From positions 106,324,574-106,388,573 of the forward strand of contig NC_089490.1 of assembly GCF_036850765.1 (NCBI RefSeq): DNA of 64,000 nt, read 5' to 3'. The stretch is from Saccopteryx bilineata (lineage: Eukaryota > Chordata > Mammalia > Chiroptera > Emballonuridae). Made by a program: the position numbers and the translations under genes. Under the pieces are notes generated by a model. It made no database searches and was not told the DNA's origin. It was given only the letters and a program-made list of their open reading frames with translations. This document shows, piece after piece, positions 13,201 to 26,300 of the stretch (position 1 is the stretch's first letter; every line of letters begins with the position of its first letter).

Positions 13201-16200
13201 CCACTGTGCCACTGCCTGGTCAGGCTTGTTTTTAACTTTATATCAATACATGCCTAGAAAGAAAAGAAATCAAGGCAAAAAACATTTTAATTACTTGCAA
13301 TGGAAGCAAGATAATAAGGAGTTCATAAAATCAGTTCCTTTCCTTTCAAATGTAGTGAAAGAATAAAAAATAAAGGGAATTTCCTAACTAAAGATTATGA
13401 TAATCACAGGTCATATTTTAGAATATTTCCTCTAGATTATGTGTAAGAATAAAACAAACATTTGTACTACACAGCTAATATAGATAGATACTCATTAGAA
13501 CCACGGGTCAATATAATTTTTAAAGTCTTTTCCAATTCTTTGATTTTTCATTGTTAATTTTTCAAGTTACAGCTGTCATTTGTCATTTCTTGAATAGCAA
13601 TGGAGTACTAGATGCAATATCGAAAGCCTGTCACAGTTGTCGTCATTTAGTCTCTAAAAGAGATAAGGTTTCTTGGTAGTTCAAGATAATAATATCAGGT
13701 GATTGATTATGGTAAGTCAGACACTCACACAGGAAGTGGGTAATTCCTGTAATATCTTGCTAGTAAAAAATATAAATAAAATATACTAAAAGCGCAGTAT
13801 TGAAATTCTTAGTTGAGCAAGTTAGAAATTTCTGGGAAGTCATGAGTCATCAGTGAGGAATCTGTAATTTGAGGAACCAAAACTTTTTCTTCTTTGTTTT
13901 TTTAGAGGAACCAAAACTCTTGACTTTTGATAATGATGTTTGCTCTTGAGACGATCGATTTGATTACTGAAATAAAAAAAGCTTCATGAATGAAGGGACC
14001 TTGTCTTGCTGATGCCAGTATCCACAGTGCAAAAATCTATTCCTGGTATGTAGTAAGAGTCCAATAGGTTTTGTTAAGTAAATGAGTGGATAAATGAATA
14101 AACAGAATATTCATCAAGAACACTCACATTGTTGATATGAATGATTATGTCAAGAAGAGTATCATTTTTTTTTACCTTTAGTTAATGAATAGCCATAGTG
14201 TCAAAGGAAAAAACACCTCTGCAATACTCTTCATTATTAGGGTCCTGGTACAGTCTTCGTGCCATGGAGGGGGGCTTTCTAGGACTCTAGCCTCTTCAAC
14301 TTGCTGTTGTTAACCTCTATAGAGTAATTCTGACTATAGGGTGATGATCCTTATTCTCACAAGCAGCCTGATAATTCTCCTTCTAGATATCTCTTACTGG
14401 ACAATTTGAGGGGAAAGGAAAAAAAATATTTTGGTGGGAAGTGTAATCAAGGTCAGGTATCCTTCTGGATCAGACTCTGTAGAAAATTCCTGGTTAACAT
14501 CTATACCCAGAACATCCCAATTCGAATGTCATATCGGAGGAAAATCAGCTAAGAAATATGAAGACAAATTTTGAAAGCAAACAATTTGAAGGGTTGCTAT
14601 TTTTAAGATATGAAAACAACTCTTTGTTAGCAACGAAGAGAAAGGAACTAAATATATCTGTTTGGCCATGAAAACAAACAAACTGAAAAAGATGAAGAAA
14701 AATACAGTAGACAGGTAGGATAAAGTAATAACATCCAGAATAAAAGATTTAGATTTGATTTTCAAAGTCACAGTCAGAATCCCTAGTGGAGGGGTGTGAG
14801 TGAATAAGATGGTGGTTTTACCTGACAACATCCATTGACCTTGCTCCAGATTTAAAGAAGTCTGTTGAGTCTTCAATAATAGGGACGTTGCTTAAAATTC
14901 CAGCCCAGATGACCTACACAACAAGGGTAACTTTTACAAGGGATGTATCATGTAGAATGCTGGCAGGGACTGGCTAGCTCCTCAACAAACCTATTTCTTC
15001 TTCATATTGGATACATGGCCTGACTATATTTCTCAGCATCTCTTCAAGTTAGATGCAGCTGGCCCAGTGGTAGAGCATCAGCCTGGCATGTAGATGTCCT
15101 GGTTTGATTTCAGTCAAGGCATACAGGAGAAGCACCCATCTGCTTCTCTATCCCTCTCCATCTTACTACTTCTCTCTCTCTTTTCCTCCCGCAGCCATGG
15201 CTCGATTGGAGCGAGTTGGACCCAGGATCTGAGAATGGCTCCATGGGTTCTGCCTCAGGTGCTAAGAAATTGATTGCTGAGCAACAAAGCAATGCCCCAG
15301 ATGGGCAGAGCATCACCCCCTAGTGGGCTAGCCGGGTGGATCCCGGTCGGGGCTCATGCAGGAGTCTGTCTCTCTGCCTCCCCTCCTCTCACTGAATAAA
15401 ATAAAAAAAAAGAAAAGAAAAAGAAAACAAAAAGTTAGATGCAGCCATAAGACTATCATCTAGCCAATGAATAAGAGTGGAAGTGACCTGCACGCCAGTC
15501 TTGGCCCTTGAAAAACCTTTCTCACACAATTCTCTGTGCTCTTTTGCCTTTTTTTTTTGGTGGTCTGGAATGGAGATGATTCTTGGGTGACCTTGAAGAT
15601 AGCAGAACCTGAGTCCTTGAACAATTTACACCCTAATCCTCATGTTCCAGCTTTACCCCTAATCCCTATGCCAATTTTCTTGGATTATTTATGTGAGTGA
15701 AAAATAAATCTGCATGTAAACTTTGGGGTTGATTTCTGATTGTAGCTAATACAAGAAAAAAAGGAAATGAAATTCCCCCTCCACTACTTTGAATATTGAT
15801 GGTACCAGGTAGAGAAATGTTTCAGTGTTCCAGGGAAAGGGGAATAGTAAGGACATCACGTGCTCACCTTGATGGTCTCCGCCACCTTCACCTCATCGGC
15901 TGTAAGTTCCACCACTGATGTCTCACCTGCTGAAAAGTACTGAGAGGCAGGGATCATTTTTCCATCTTCAAACTGTAGATTTCTCACCATCAGCTATAAA
16001 ACAGCAACAGTAAAATATGGAGAAGAATTGAGAATTCAGACAATTCAAAAGTGAGGTTGGTGGGGAAGGAGTCATGTATGGCTATAAGGGGCAGATTATT
16101 TGGCAACTGCAAAATATAGATGAAGAGCACTCACCATTATGTGTAAAAGGACTAAAATAGTATTTTAACAATGGCAGCAGAAAGGAAACAGTTAAGTCTG

Positions 16201-17321
16201 TTATCCATTTCAAAATGGATAATAAGCCCCTTAAAAATTGAGATTTGGCCTGACCTGTGGTGGCGCAGTGGATAAAGCGTCGACCTGGAAATGCTGAGGT
16301 CGCCAGTTCGAAACTCTGGGCTTGCCTGGTCAAGGCACATATGGCAGTTGATGCTTCCAGCTCCTCCCCCCTTCTCTCTCTCTGTCTCTCTCTCCTCTCT
16401 CTCCCTCTCTGTCTTTCTCTCCCTCTCTCTCTCCTCTCTAAAAAAAAAAAAAAAGAATAAATAAAATAAAATGTTTTAAAAAAATTGATATTTGACGTAG
16501 TTATTTGGACTAAAACCTACTATAACTACCACAACTGCCATGATCTGAACGCTTTAGCATGCACAGTGCTAAAGTTTGTATGTACTGAAGCATCTTATTT
16601 AGTCTCACAAGTCCTGATGGAGGAAGGTGCCAGTACTATTCTCAGTTTACTGATGGGGACAGGAAGTTAATGAAGTTAAGTAATGCTCAATGCCACATAG
16701 TTAGCAAGTAACAGTGCTGGGGTTACAACCCAGAAATAGTTGGACTCTGAAACCTACATTCTTCTTTGTTTTTTTTTTCAGAAACAGAGAGAGAGTCAGA
16801 GAGAGGGATTGACAGGGACAGACAGGAATGGAGAGATGAGAAGCATCAATCATTAGTTTTTCGGTGCACGTTGCAACATCTTAGTTGTTCATTGATTGCT
16901 TTCTCATATGTACCTTGAGCAGGCCTTCAGCAGACCGAGTAACCCTTTGCTCGAGCCAGCGACCTTGGGCTCAAACTGGTGAGCTTTTGCTCAAACCAGA
17001 TGAGCCCACGCTCAAGCTGGCAACCTCGGGGTCTCAAATCTGGGTCTTCTGCATCCCAGTCCAATGCTCTATCCACAGCACCACCGCCTGGTCAGGCCTA
17101 CAATCTTCTTTTTAAATTGAATTTATTAGGGTGACAATGGTTTGCAAAACCATACCTGTTTCAAGTGTACAACTCAATATAATACCATCTGCACACCACA
17201 TTATGTACTCTCTGTCCCAAACAAAGTCTCTTTTGTCCCCATTTCCCCGCCTCTTTGTCCAACTCCACCTAGCCCCACCCCCTTTCCCTCTGGCTATCAC
17301 CACACTATTGTCTCTATGTGT

Positions 17322-17371
<50 letters not shown>

Positions 17372-20300
17372 TTACTATACCCTTCACCTTCTTTCATCCA
17401 GTCCCCTCATCCATCTCCCTTCTGACAGCTGTCAGTCTTCTCTATGTGTCCCTGCGTCAGTTTATTTTGTTCATTAGATCCCATCACAAATAAGTGAGAT
17501 AATATGATACTTGTTTTTCTCTGACTGGAAGCCTACAATTTTAATAACTCATATATTCTGCAATCTAGCAGAGAGCAGCTGTAATGTGGCTAATTCTGGT
17601 TTACTTTCTTCATGAGGAAGCTGCCCAAGAGCTCAGTGAGGCCAGAGCCCACACTCCCAACACAGGGAGCAGGGGTGGGCGCCCGCCTGGTGAGGCAAAG
17701 GCAAGGAGCATCTGAGGAGGACCGCATTCTTCTCATTTGATTTTCCCTGATGCAGGCAGTGGGAAGCCAGACAGGTGAGATTACTTTCTGTTTTATAAAT
17801 GAAGAAATGAGACTCAGAGGGGAGAAGCATCCTGCTCAAGACCTGTAAGTGGCAGAGCAGGGATTCACATCTCATTTCCTGACTAAATGCCAAGCTCTTT
17901 CTACTTCATGGCAGAGCAGACTGTGCAGGTCCTTGGGGCTCACCACAGGGAGCCTCGTTCCCATCCTGGCACACGGAGCCGGCTCATCCCCAGAGGAAAA
18001 CTGGGGCACAGATGCCTTGAGCCTTTCCCATCCCACTACAAAGCCAGATTACCTTGTGAAAGGTATTCTCTCTATAGCTTAGATTCTAGAAGAAAACCCA
18101 AAAAATGTATTATATAGGTGACTCTATTAAACACTCACTGCTTTTCCGTCGTTACCAAAAAGAACAAGTCCATTTTTTGTAACAAGCCCAGGCTTCATGG
18201 CACCTTTAATTTCCAGTGGTTCTCCAGGCGGCACAGAGCTCTTCAGTAATGATGAGCCATAGAACGTGACCATCTGATAGAGATCAAAAGCCAGAGTGTC
18301 AAGTCACACCTCTGAGCAGGGGAGCATGCAAGCAAGCCTTTCTGCAGAAAAGCTGCAATTATCCTTTATGATAAAACTGGGACAGCCCAATGTGAGAGAC
18401 TATCAAGCAGCTGTAGAAATGACACAAAGCAAGAGACAGTCGGCGACTATATAATTGAAGAGTTTCAAAAATGTGCCACATCCGACAACATGAGTATACA
18501 TGTATCATTTACTCACACTGAAACAAAGGTGAATGAGAAAAGAAGCTGTCCCAGACTTTGCAAGCTGAAAGGGTTTTTGAAGGGAGTGGAGGTGTTGTGG
18601 GGGGAGGGGATCAGGGAGGGTTGATGCAGAGTAGAAAACAGAGAATTTTAACACAGTGTGATCATTGATGGGAAGTATGGGGTACTTTGTGGGTCAGTTC
18701 TTGGAAACACGACTGGATCTAGACTGTTAGCAAGACAACTCAACACTAAATGATTTGTAATTATACCTCTCTGATTATCGGCTATCTTTTATTGAGCACT
18801 ATAGTGGTTAACATTTACTGACTACTTATGTCAGGGAGCAAGTACTTAAATGAATGAACATGCATTAACCCAGTTAATCTTGACATAACCCATACCCTAT
18901 AAAGGAGGTACTATTGTTAGTTCCATTTTACAATAAGGAAATCAAGGCACCCAATGGTTAAGTAACCTGCCCCAAGTTACACAGCAAATAGTGACCAAGC
19001 CAGAATTTTTTTTTTAATATTTATTTATTTATTTGAGAAAGGCAGGGGCAGAGAGACAGGAACATTGAGCTGCTCCTGTATGTGCCCTGACCTGGAATCG
19101 AACCGGCAACCTCCGTGCTCCGGGATGACACTCCAACCAACTGAGCTATGTGGCCAGGGCACCAAGCCAGAATTTTAACTGTTCTGAAAAGGTTAAAATT
19201 CTGGCTTCAGATTCCGCACTCTGTTTTATTTTTGGCGGGGGGAGGGGGGCATTTTGTTTAATAAAGTCTCACAATGGTGGACAAGCACACAGGCAGGGGA
19301 AACAGCCTCTCAGGCAAACAAATAGCAAAATGGCCCCTCACAGTGGTGGGCAGGAAATCTGCACATCTGCAACCCCCTATCTCTCTTGAGCACAAGCACT
19401 CATAGCCTTATATAGGTTATGCACACATGGCACTGCTGTGGACACATGCACCAATCAGGCAAAGTGCTTGCAGCTGGTAATCCCGCTAACGCAGCGGCCC
19501 CACATTCTACCCCTTTAGGGTTGCTCGCCTCACAGGAGGTATATTACATACATTCCAAAAAATGACAATTACAAAGGTGTCCTTCACAATGTCTCCCTGA
19601 GCAGTCTGCTGGAGGCCCACCTCCAACTCCCCACCCCACGGTGCCAACAAGGCCCCCCATCATAGGTGGGGGCCTGTACAGTCCAGGGCCATCTCCACTG
19701 AAACCAAAAATGTCCTTGGTGTGTCTCTGCAACTGTGTGAGAGCAGCTTCCTGGTGCAGGAGGGCGTCCACCAGAGCTGCCCCCCACCATCAAGGGTCTC
19801 TCATACTGTCCAAAGGCGGCATGTCCATTCATCAAGGAAGCCGGTGCCTCCCTGATTGCAGTCCAACAGTCAGTCCACGATAGACAGCCCAGCTGTCTGT
19901 GCAAGTCACCAAGGTAAAGGTCCATTACAGGCAACTAGGTTCACATAGGGCTTCAGCCCCGCCCCCAACCATCCCTTCTGTCCTGGCCATCCTGAGGGCG
20001 CTGACCCAAGGAAGAGTATGTGGCCAGCCTCTCCACCTCTGCTCCAGAGAGCATGATGCCATCTAACCCTAAGCCCCACAATCACAGCAAGCCCACCAGG
20101 GGCTCAGTAGCTACTCTTTGCTGCTGGGTTTTTACCTTCCGGACAACCACTGGCCAAGCTCTGAGTGTGTGGACGGCAGCTTCAGCCCAAGACTCCTCAT
20201 TCTCAGAAGAGGAACTGGAAACGCCTGCTTCCCCTGACTCAGAGCCGCTCTGGCACAGCTCCATCTTCAGCTCCTACGGCTGCCGGCTCTCAGCCTGAAG

Positions 20301-23300
20301 CTGAACACGCAGTTGTTCCTCCAACAACTGCTGCTGCCAACGTTCACCTCCAGGGCAAACAGCAACTCACAAACCCATTCAGCCTCCTTCTCCAGCACTC
20401 CCTCCAGTCAAGCTGTTGCTGCCGCTAGATTCCACACTCTTAACCACTGCACTAAACTTCCTTCCTTGGTCCTTCACTGATGCCTCATATTTTTATTGGC
20501 ACCCCATATGCACTAAGAGCCCTGTTTAACGGCTGAGATTATCAAGACAAGAACTTGAAGCCCTTACTCCTAAAAGGTTTGTAGTCTAGTGGGGGAGGCA
20601 GGTAGATAAATAAGGGGACACAATACAGTTTATAACATGCTATGTCAGAGGTAGGCAGGGTGTTGTGGAACAGAGAGGATGGACAGTCAACTCAGCAGGC
20701 TGGACATGTGAGGTCAGGAAACTTCTCAGAAGAGGTGAAACCTGAGAACTCGAGTTGAGTTGAGATTCCCCAGGGATTAGAAGGCCCTTCCTGCTCCTGT
20801 CCCCGCCCACCTCCCCTGCCTCATCTCTCCCCGTGCCTCTCACATCTGCTCTTCACACTTGAGGCTCTGACTTCATTGTAAGTATTTGACCAGGTAATAC
20901 ACTATCCTGTTCTGGCCCTTCACCTCTTTTTCTCATTCTCCACTTGTGACCTTTTCTCAAAGTGCAATCAGATAAGGTCAACTTTTCCAGGAAGCCTTTC
21001 CTAACACACCTGAGTCTAGGTCTCAGGTATGTATAGCATTTGTCTTATGGCATTATGAGTATTTATTCACTTCTCTGCCTTTCCTTAAAAGTGGAAAAGT
21101 AAAGAAGGGGCTGTTTCCTTTCAGCAGGTCACCTATAACTAGAATCACAGAGGAAGCCTAGACTTGTGTGTAATACCTCTTACAATGGTAACATGAAAAA
21201 GATAATGGTTCCCCTACAGAACATACCTGTTCATTTATCTCTGTCCAAGCTCCAGGGACTTTATCATGACCTCTGATCCAGTTATGTAGAACTTCAGCAG
21301 ACTGATTCCACGAAATCTAGGAAAGCACAGAGCACAGGCTGAACCTCCTAATGTCGACAGTGTGAAAGGCGATGGAAACATTTCTCTCCATCGGTAGTAG
21401 CAGTAGCAGTGGGTGGAGTTGCCCAGCTGCCTTTGAGCCAAAAAACGATACCACCTAAACATAAAGGGCCATGCATTTTGAAATGTGTTACTGAGCTGGT
21501 ATAAATACCTCAGCATTTTCCTTTTTCTGGATACCTTCATACGTTGCCCCTTCTTCTGGCTGGGGAATCCGAGGAGCTTTTCCATCGGCGATGAGTTGAA
21601 CAGCTTCCACCTAAAGCCAGAAACATTACCTGTGTTACAGCCCAATGGGCAACAAGGGCATGATCCACTTAACTGAAGTTTTTGCTCTACAGAATTACTA
21701 CATGTAAATCTGTCCAGAGAGTCAGACTAGGACAATAAATACTATTTCTTCAGATCCAATTATGTGCCACGCAGTGTGGTAGCTACTTCTTGTGAAATAC
21801 CCCTTGCAACATCACAGGAGTCCTTCAAGGGGGATATTATTATTCATGTTTCACAGATGAGGAAATTGAGGCCATGACTGAGCATCGCCAGTTCAGTAAT
21901 CAAAGTTACATGTTCTGTAACAAATTATAACTATATAATCAAGCCTATGCTTTCACCTCTGGCCAAGTTCTCATTACAACTGAAAGGCCTGTTCCCTTCT
22001 GGCTGGTACACATCAAGAGTTAAAATGAAAGCAAGACGAATAAAGACTAGCGGGAGCTCCATGATTACACGTCAGCCCCCTCTCCTCACTCCCACCACAC
22101 TGAGGTTTGCAGTTCTGATTCTCACTCAAGGCCAAGAGGACAACCAGATTGCAGGGGTGTGTGGGCACCTGTTCCAGAGAACAGGAACTCTAGTCTACAT
22201 GTTACTTGCAAGCTTCAGTTCCTGTAACAACCGAAGAAGCAGACTCTAACCTTCAAATATTCCAGCTCTGGGAGATCTGCTGACCTTCCACCAGTTCTCT
22301 GAACAAACTGTGCTAGTTTGCACATAGGCCCCTCTGAACCCCCTTCTTTCAATTCCTTTGTTCCGTTTTTTGTTTTTTCCTCCTACTCTCTCCTTATAAA
22401 AATCCCTGCCTGCACCAAAGACCAAGATGGGTGTAGAGGACAGGAGTCCCCTCATCTTCTCAGGCTGTCGGCTCTTGAACAAACCTCTTCCCTTTTGCAC
22501 CAGCACATGCCTTTCACGAGTCTGGCTTCTGTGTCACGGCAGGCAGCTAAACCTATGCTCAGTAACGGTTTGACTGCTAATTCATCCATTTGATCATTGC
22601 TCTCAGAAGATCAAATCAGCTCATAAACTAGAAATGTTAAAGTTCATATTTCCACCCTAAAATATACTATCCTATTAGTCGATATAAAAATCTAATTTTT
22701 TTTTTCAGATTTTTTTTTTTGTGTGTGTGTGACAAAGATAGAGAGAGAGAGAGACAGATAGGGACAGACAGGAATGGAGAGAGATGAGGAGCATCAATTC
22801 TTTTTTACAGCACCTTAGTCGTTCATTGACTGCTTTCTCATATGCACCTTGACTAGAGGGCTCCAGCAGAGCGAGTGACCCCTTGCTCAAGCCAGCAACC
22901 TTGGGCTCAAACCAGCAATCTTTGAGCTCAAGCCAGGCAGCGTGCGCTAAAGCTGGTGAGCCTGCACTCAAGCTGGATGAGCCCATGCTTAAGCTGGCAA
23001 CCTTGGGGTTTCGAACCTGGGTCCTCTGCATCCCAGTCCGATGCTCTATCTGCTGTGCCACTGCCTGGTCAAGCTCAGATTTATATTTTTAGTAAAAAAA
23101 AAATATTTTTTTTTTTTACAGAGACAGAGAGTGAGTCAGAGAGAGGGATAGTCAGGGACAGACAGACAGGAACGAAGAGAGATGTGAAGCATCAATCATC
23201 AGTTTTTCATTGCACGTTGCAACACCTTAGTTGTTCATTGATTGCCCTCCCACATGTGCCTTGACCGCAGGCCTTCAGCAGACCGAGTAGCCCCTTGATG

Positions 23301-26300
23301 GGGCCAGCAACCTTGGGTTCAAGCTGGTGGGCCCTTCCTCAAACCAGACGAGCCCACGCTCAAGCTGGCGACCTCGTGGTCTCGAACCTGGGTCCTCTGC
23401 ATCCCAGTCCGACGCTCCATCCACTGCGCTACCGCCTGGTCAGGCTAGCATATTTTTAATAAAAGAAAAATATCTTCAAAACTTTAAAGGTTTACTAAAT
23501 TCTCCTTATTTAGAGACAGAGGAAGGAGAGAAAGAGAGTGAAAGAGAGAGAGAGAGAAACACTGATTTGTTGTTCCACTTATTTATGCATTTCTTGACTG
23601 ACTCTTGTATGTGCCCTGACCAGGGATCGAACCTGCAACTTTGGCATGTTAGGAAGATATTCTAAGCAACTGAGCTATCAGACCAGGGCTACTAAATTCT
23701 TCTTGATGGCATAAATATACTGACCATGGCCTTGATTCCTTCAGGAAAAAGAAATCGATTATAAAGTGTGTCCACTGTATCATTGGGTTCAACATCACAT
23801 GACCTCTGAAGAAGGATGGGTCCTGTGTCTAAACCATCATCAGCCCAGAATACAGAAAATCCAGCTTTCTTGTCTCCCATAATTAGAGTCCTGTGGGAAA
23901 GAAAACGCATTTCAGCTTAGAATATTGGTTAACTATAAACCATAAAATGATGAATTAGTGAGTAAAGTACAAGGTAGTTACAATGAAGAATTGGTGATGA
24001 AGGAAGCTACTGTGAGAATTAGTAGCAGAGCCGGAGGATGTCAGCACTGTCCCCTCTTCCCTCAGGAAGCTTAAAGTCGAATGGGGGAAGACAGACAATG
24101 AAGAAGATAATTTGAGGTAATTCAGCATTTCTTGAAATGTACTTAAGATGTTCTATAAAAAAAAATTTTCTGTGGTCAAATACATTTGGGAACACTGTGT
24201 ACTCAGATTTTTCCTTGAGACTATGATGCTAACATTAAAGCATACATTATAAGCCCTAATAAGTCCTGTGATAAAGAAAAGGTTGTCTGACCACAGAATC
24301 CTTGTTTGCTTAATACCTAATTATAGTCAATTCTTGTAACCTAGTTACAGGCTCTGCTCGGGAAAGGCTGTTTCATCTTATGCAGTACCTCTAACTCTCA
24401 GGTGAGTTCATGCAATAGTAGCAATTATGCAGGACCTCAAAATTGTTCAAGCATACCTAGTTCCTTGATCAGCAGGTAAAAAACAGAAAGATTATGGGCA
24501 ATAGAAATAGGCCCATTTTTCTCTGTTATAAAAAAGATTCTCACCAGTTGATAGCAGACGCCCCTCTGTGCCTGGGAAGGATGGACGGGTGGTAAACGAT
24601 GGAACCGTGCTTTGGGCTCTCAGTGATATCCATGGGGATGAACTGTGTGCAGAAAGGAAGCACGTTGAGCTCGGCACCCACGGATCTGTAGGCCTCTGCC
24701 ACCTCCTTTATGGTCTTGCCCTTGGCTCTCCATCTAGGGAACTTGAACACCGGGGTCCCATCTTTCTGTGCAGCCAAAGCTGAGCATAAAAGAGAAGATT
24801 GTTATCATTAAAAATCATTTTAGCCATGAATTTTTATTTCTGTGGTTTGCACTTTATAATTTTATAGCTTTCTGAAACATTTACAAATAAAATATAGTGA
24901 AGAACAATTTAGATTCTGACCAGGATTTGACTTGCTACAATTTTACCTGGAACCATTCATTTTTCTAATGTGATTTTTATCAAAAATTTGAGGTATAATG
25001 TTTGAATTCAAATGTTTGTGGCCAGATAACATTTTCAGATTTTAACTTAAGCTTTTTCTTTTATGGATCAGAATTTGAACCTCTATTACTGATCCAGACA
25101 TTTAAAGCACATTTGCCTGCTTTCTAATTAAAAAAATAATCCAATGATTTTTAAAAGAATTTATCTTATTTTATTTATTCATTTTAAAGATGGAGGAGAG
25201 AGGAAGGGGAGAGAAAGAGAGAGGGCAAGAGATTGATTTATTGTTCCACTTATTTATACATTTATTCATTGGTTGATTCTTGTTTGTGCCTGGACCGGGA
25301 ATCAAACCCACAACCTTGGCGTATTGGGATGATACTCTAACCAACTGAACTACCACTACCTAGTTAGGGCACTTGTTTTCTAGATTTGGAGCCAGCTGCC
25401 AATACATCACAAACCAAATTAGACACACTCAGCTTCTGGCACAGTTGGAAAACCTCAAGTTTCTTCCCATTCCCGATTCTTCTTTTTTTGTGTGACAGAG
25501 ACAGAGAAAGGGATAGATAGGGACAGACAGGTAGGAAGGGAGAGAGATGAGAAGCATCAATTCTTTGTTGCAGGATCTTAGTTGTTCATTGATTGCTTTC
25601 TCATATGTGCCTTAACCGAGGGACCCCTTGCTCAAGCCAGCGACCTTGGGTTCAAGCTGGTGAGCCTTACTTAAACCAGATGAGCCCACGCTCAAGCTGG
25701 TGACCTCAGGGTCTTGAACCTGGGTCCTCCACATCCCAGTCCGATGCTCTACCCACTGTGCCACTACCTTGTCAGGCCCATTCCTGATTCTTGTGGTGAG
25801 TCCCTTTCATCACAGGGCAAACTGTAAACCAGGACTTATTCTCCCTGCCAAACAGGTGGACCCCAAAAGACAAAGGGAAAAGGGAGCTGAGCTGAGCCTG
25901 TCTAGTTCCTTCTCCCAATTTCACAAAGTAGACAAGTTAGTGGAGGAGAGAGGCCAAGACTGAAGAACACAGGCTCCCTGTAAGAGTTTGGCCACACTGA
26001 AGCAGAGCTGAGCTCTTGTTTGAGAAAAAGGTTCCTTCCAAAAGGAATGACTCCATCCTACCTCTGGACCAGAATTTGATCCATGCCTACCTGACATGGA
26101 ATGGTGTTCCAAAGTGCAAAGAGCACAAGTGCATTTTTCCATAATAAAATATCATTTTTACTAACTACACGCCCTAAAATTTATATAAAGTATATCTATT
26201 TTCCATCAGCAACATAAAGTAACTACATTTTAGGCTTTTAATCTATACATTTCTGTTCTCTTTCCTTTCCTTCCCTTCATCTAATCATCAATGTTCATTG

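Larger units (their letters stand above)
12919..14821. other. ALDH1L2 intron 9
   Basis: Contains the deleted B-type SINE and an L2 end. The remainder (13240-13970, 14110-14820) is AT-rich with no feature I can name. Confidence 0.5.
18800..20460 (-). mobile_element. MIR split by a D-type SINE and the ERV-derived segment
   Basis: The pieces 18800-19009, 19177-19222 and 20427-20460 join as one MIR complement: taaaggaggtactattgtta, ggttaagtaacctgccccaa, then cacactcttaaccactgcac at the far end. This gives the pre-insertion order. Confidence 0.7.

Noticed and set aside
19584..19934. 116-codon minus-strand frame as an ERV protein
   Set aside because: The translation has no retroviral motif I can recognise. 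The stretch lies in the ERV-derived segment next to the LTR, but a protein call is not supported.
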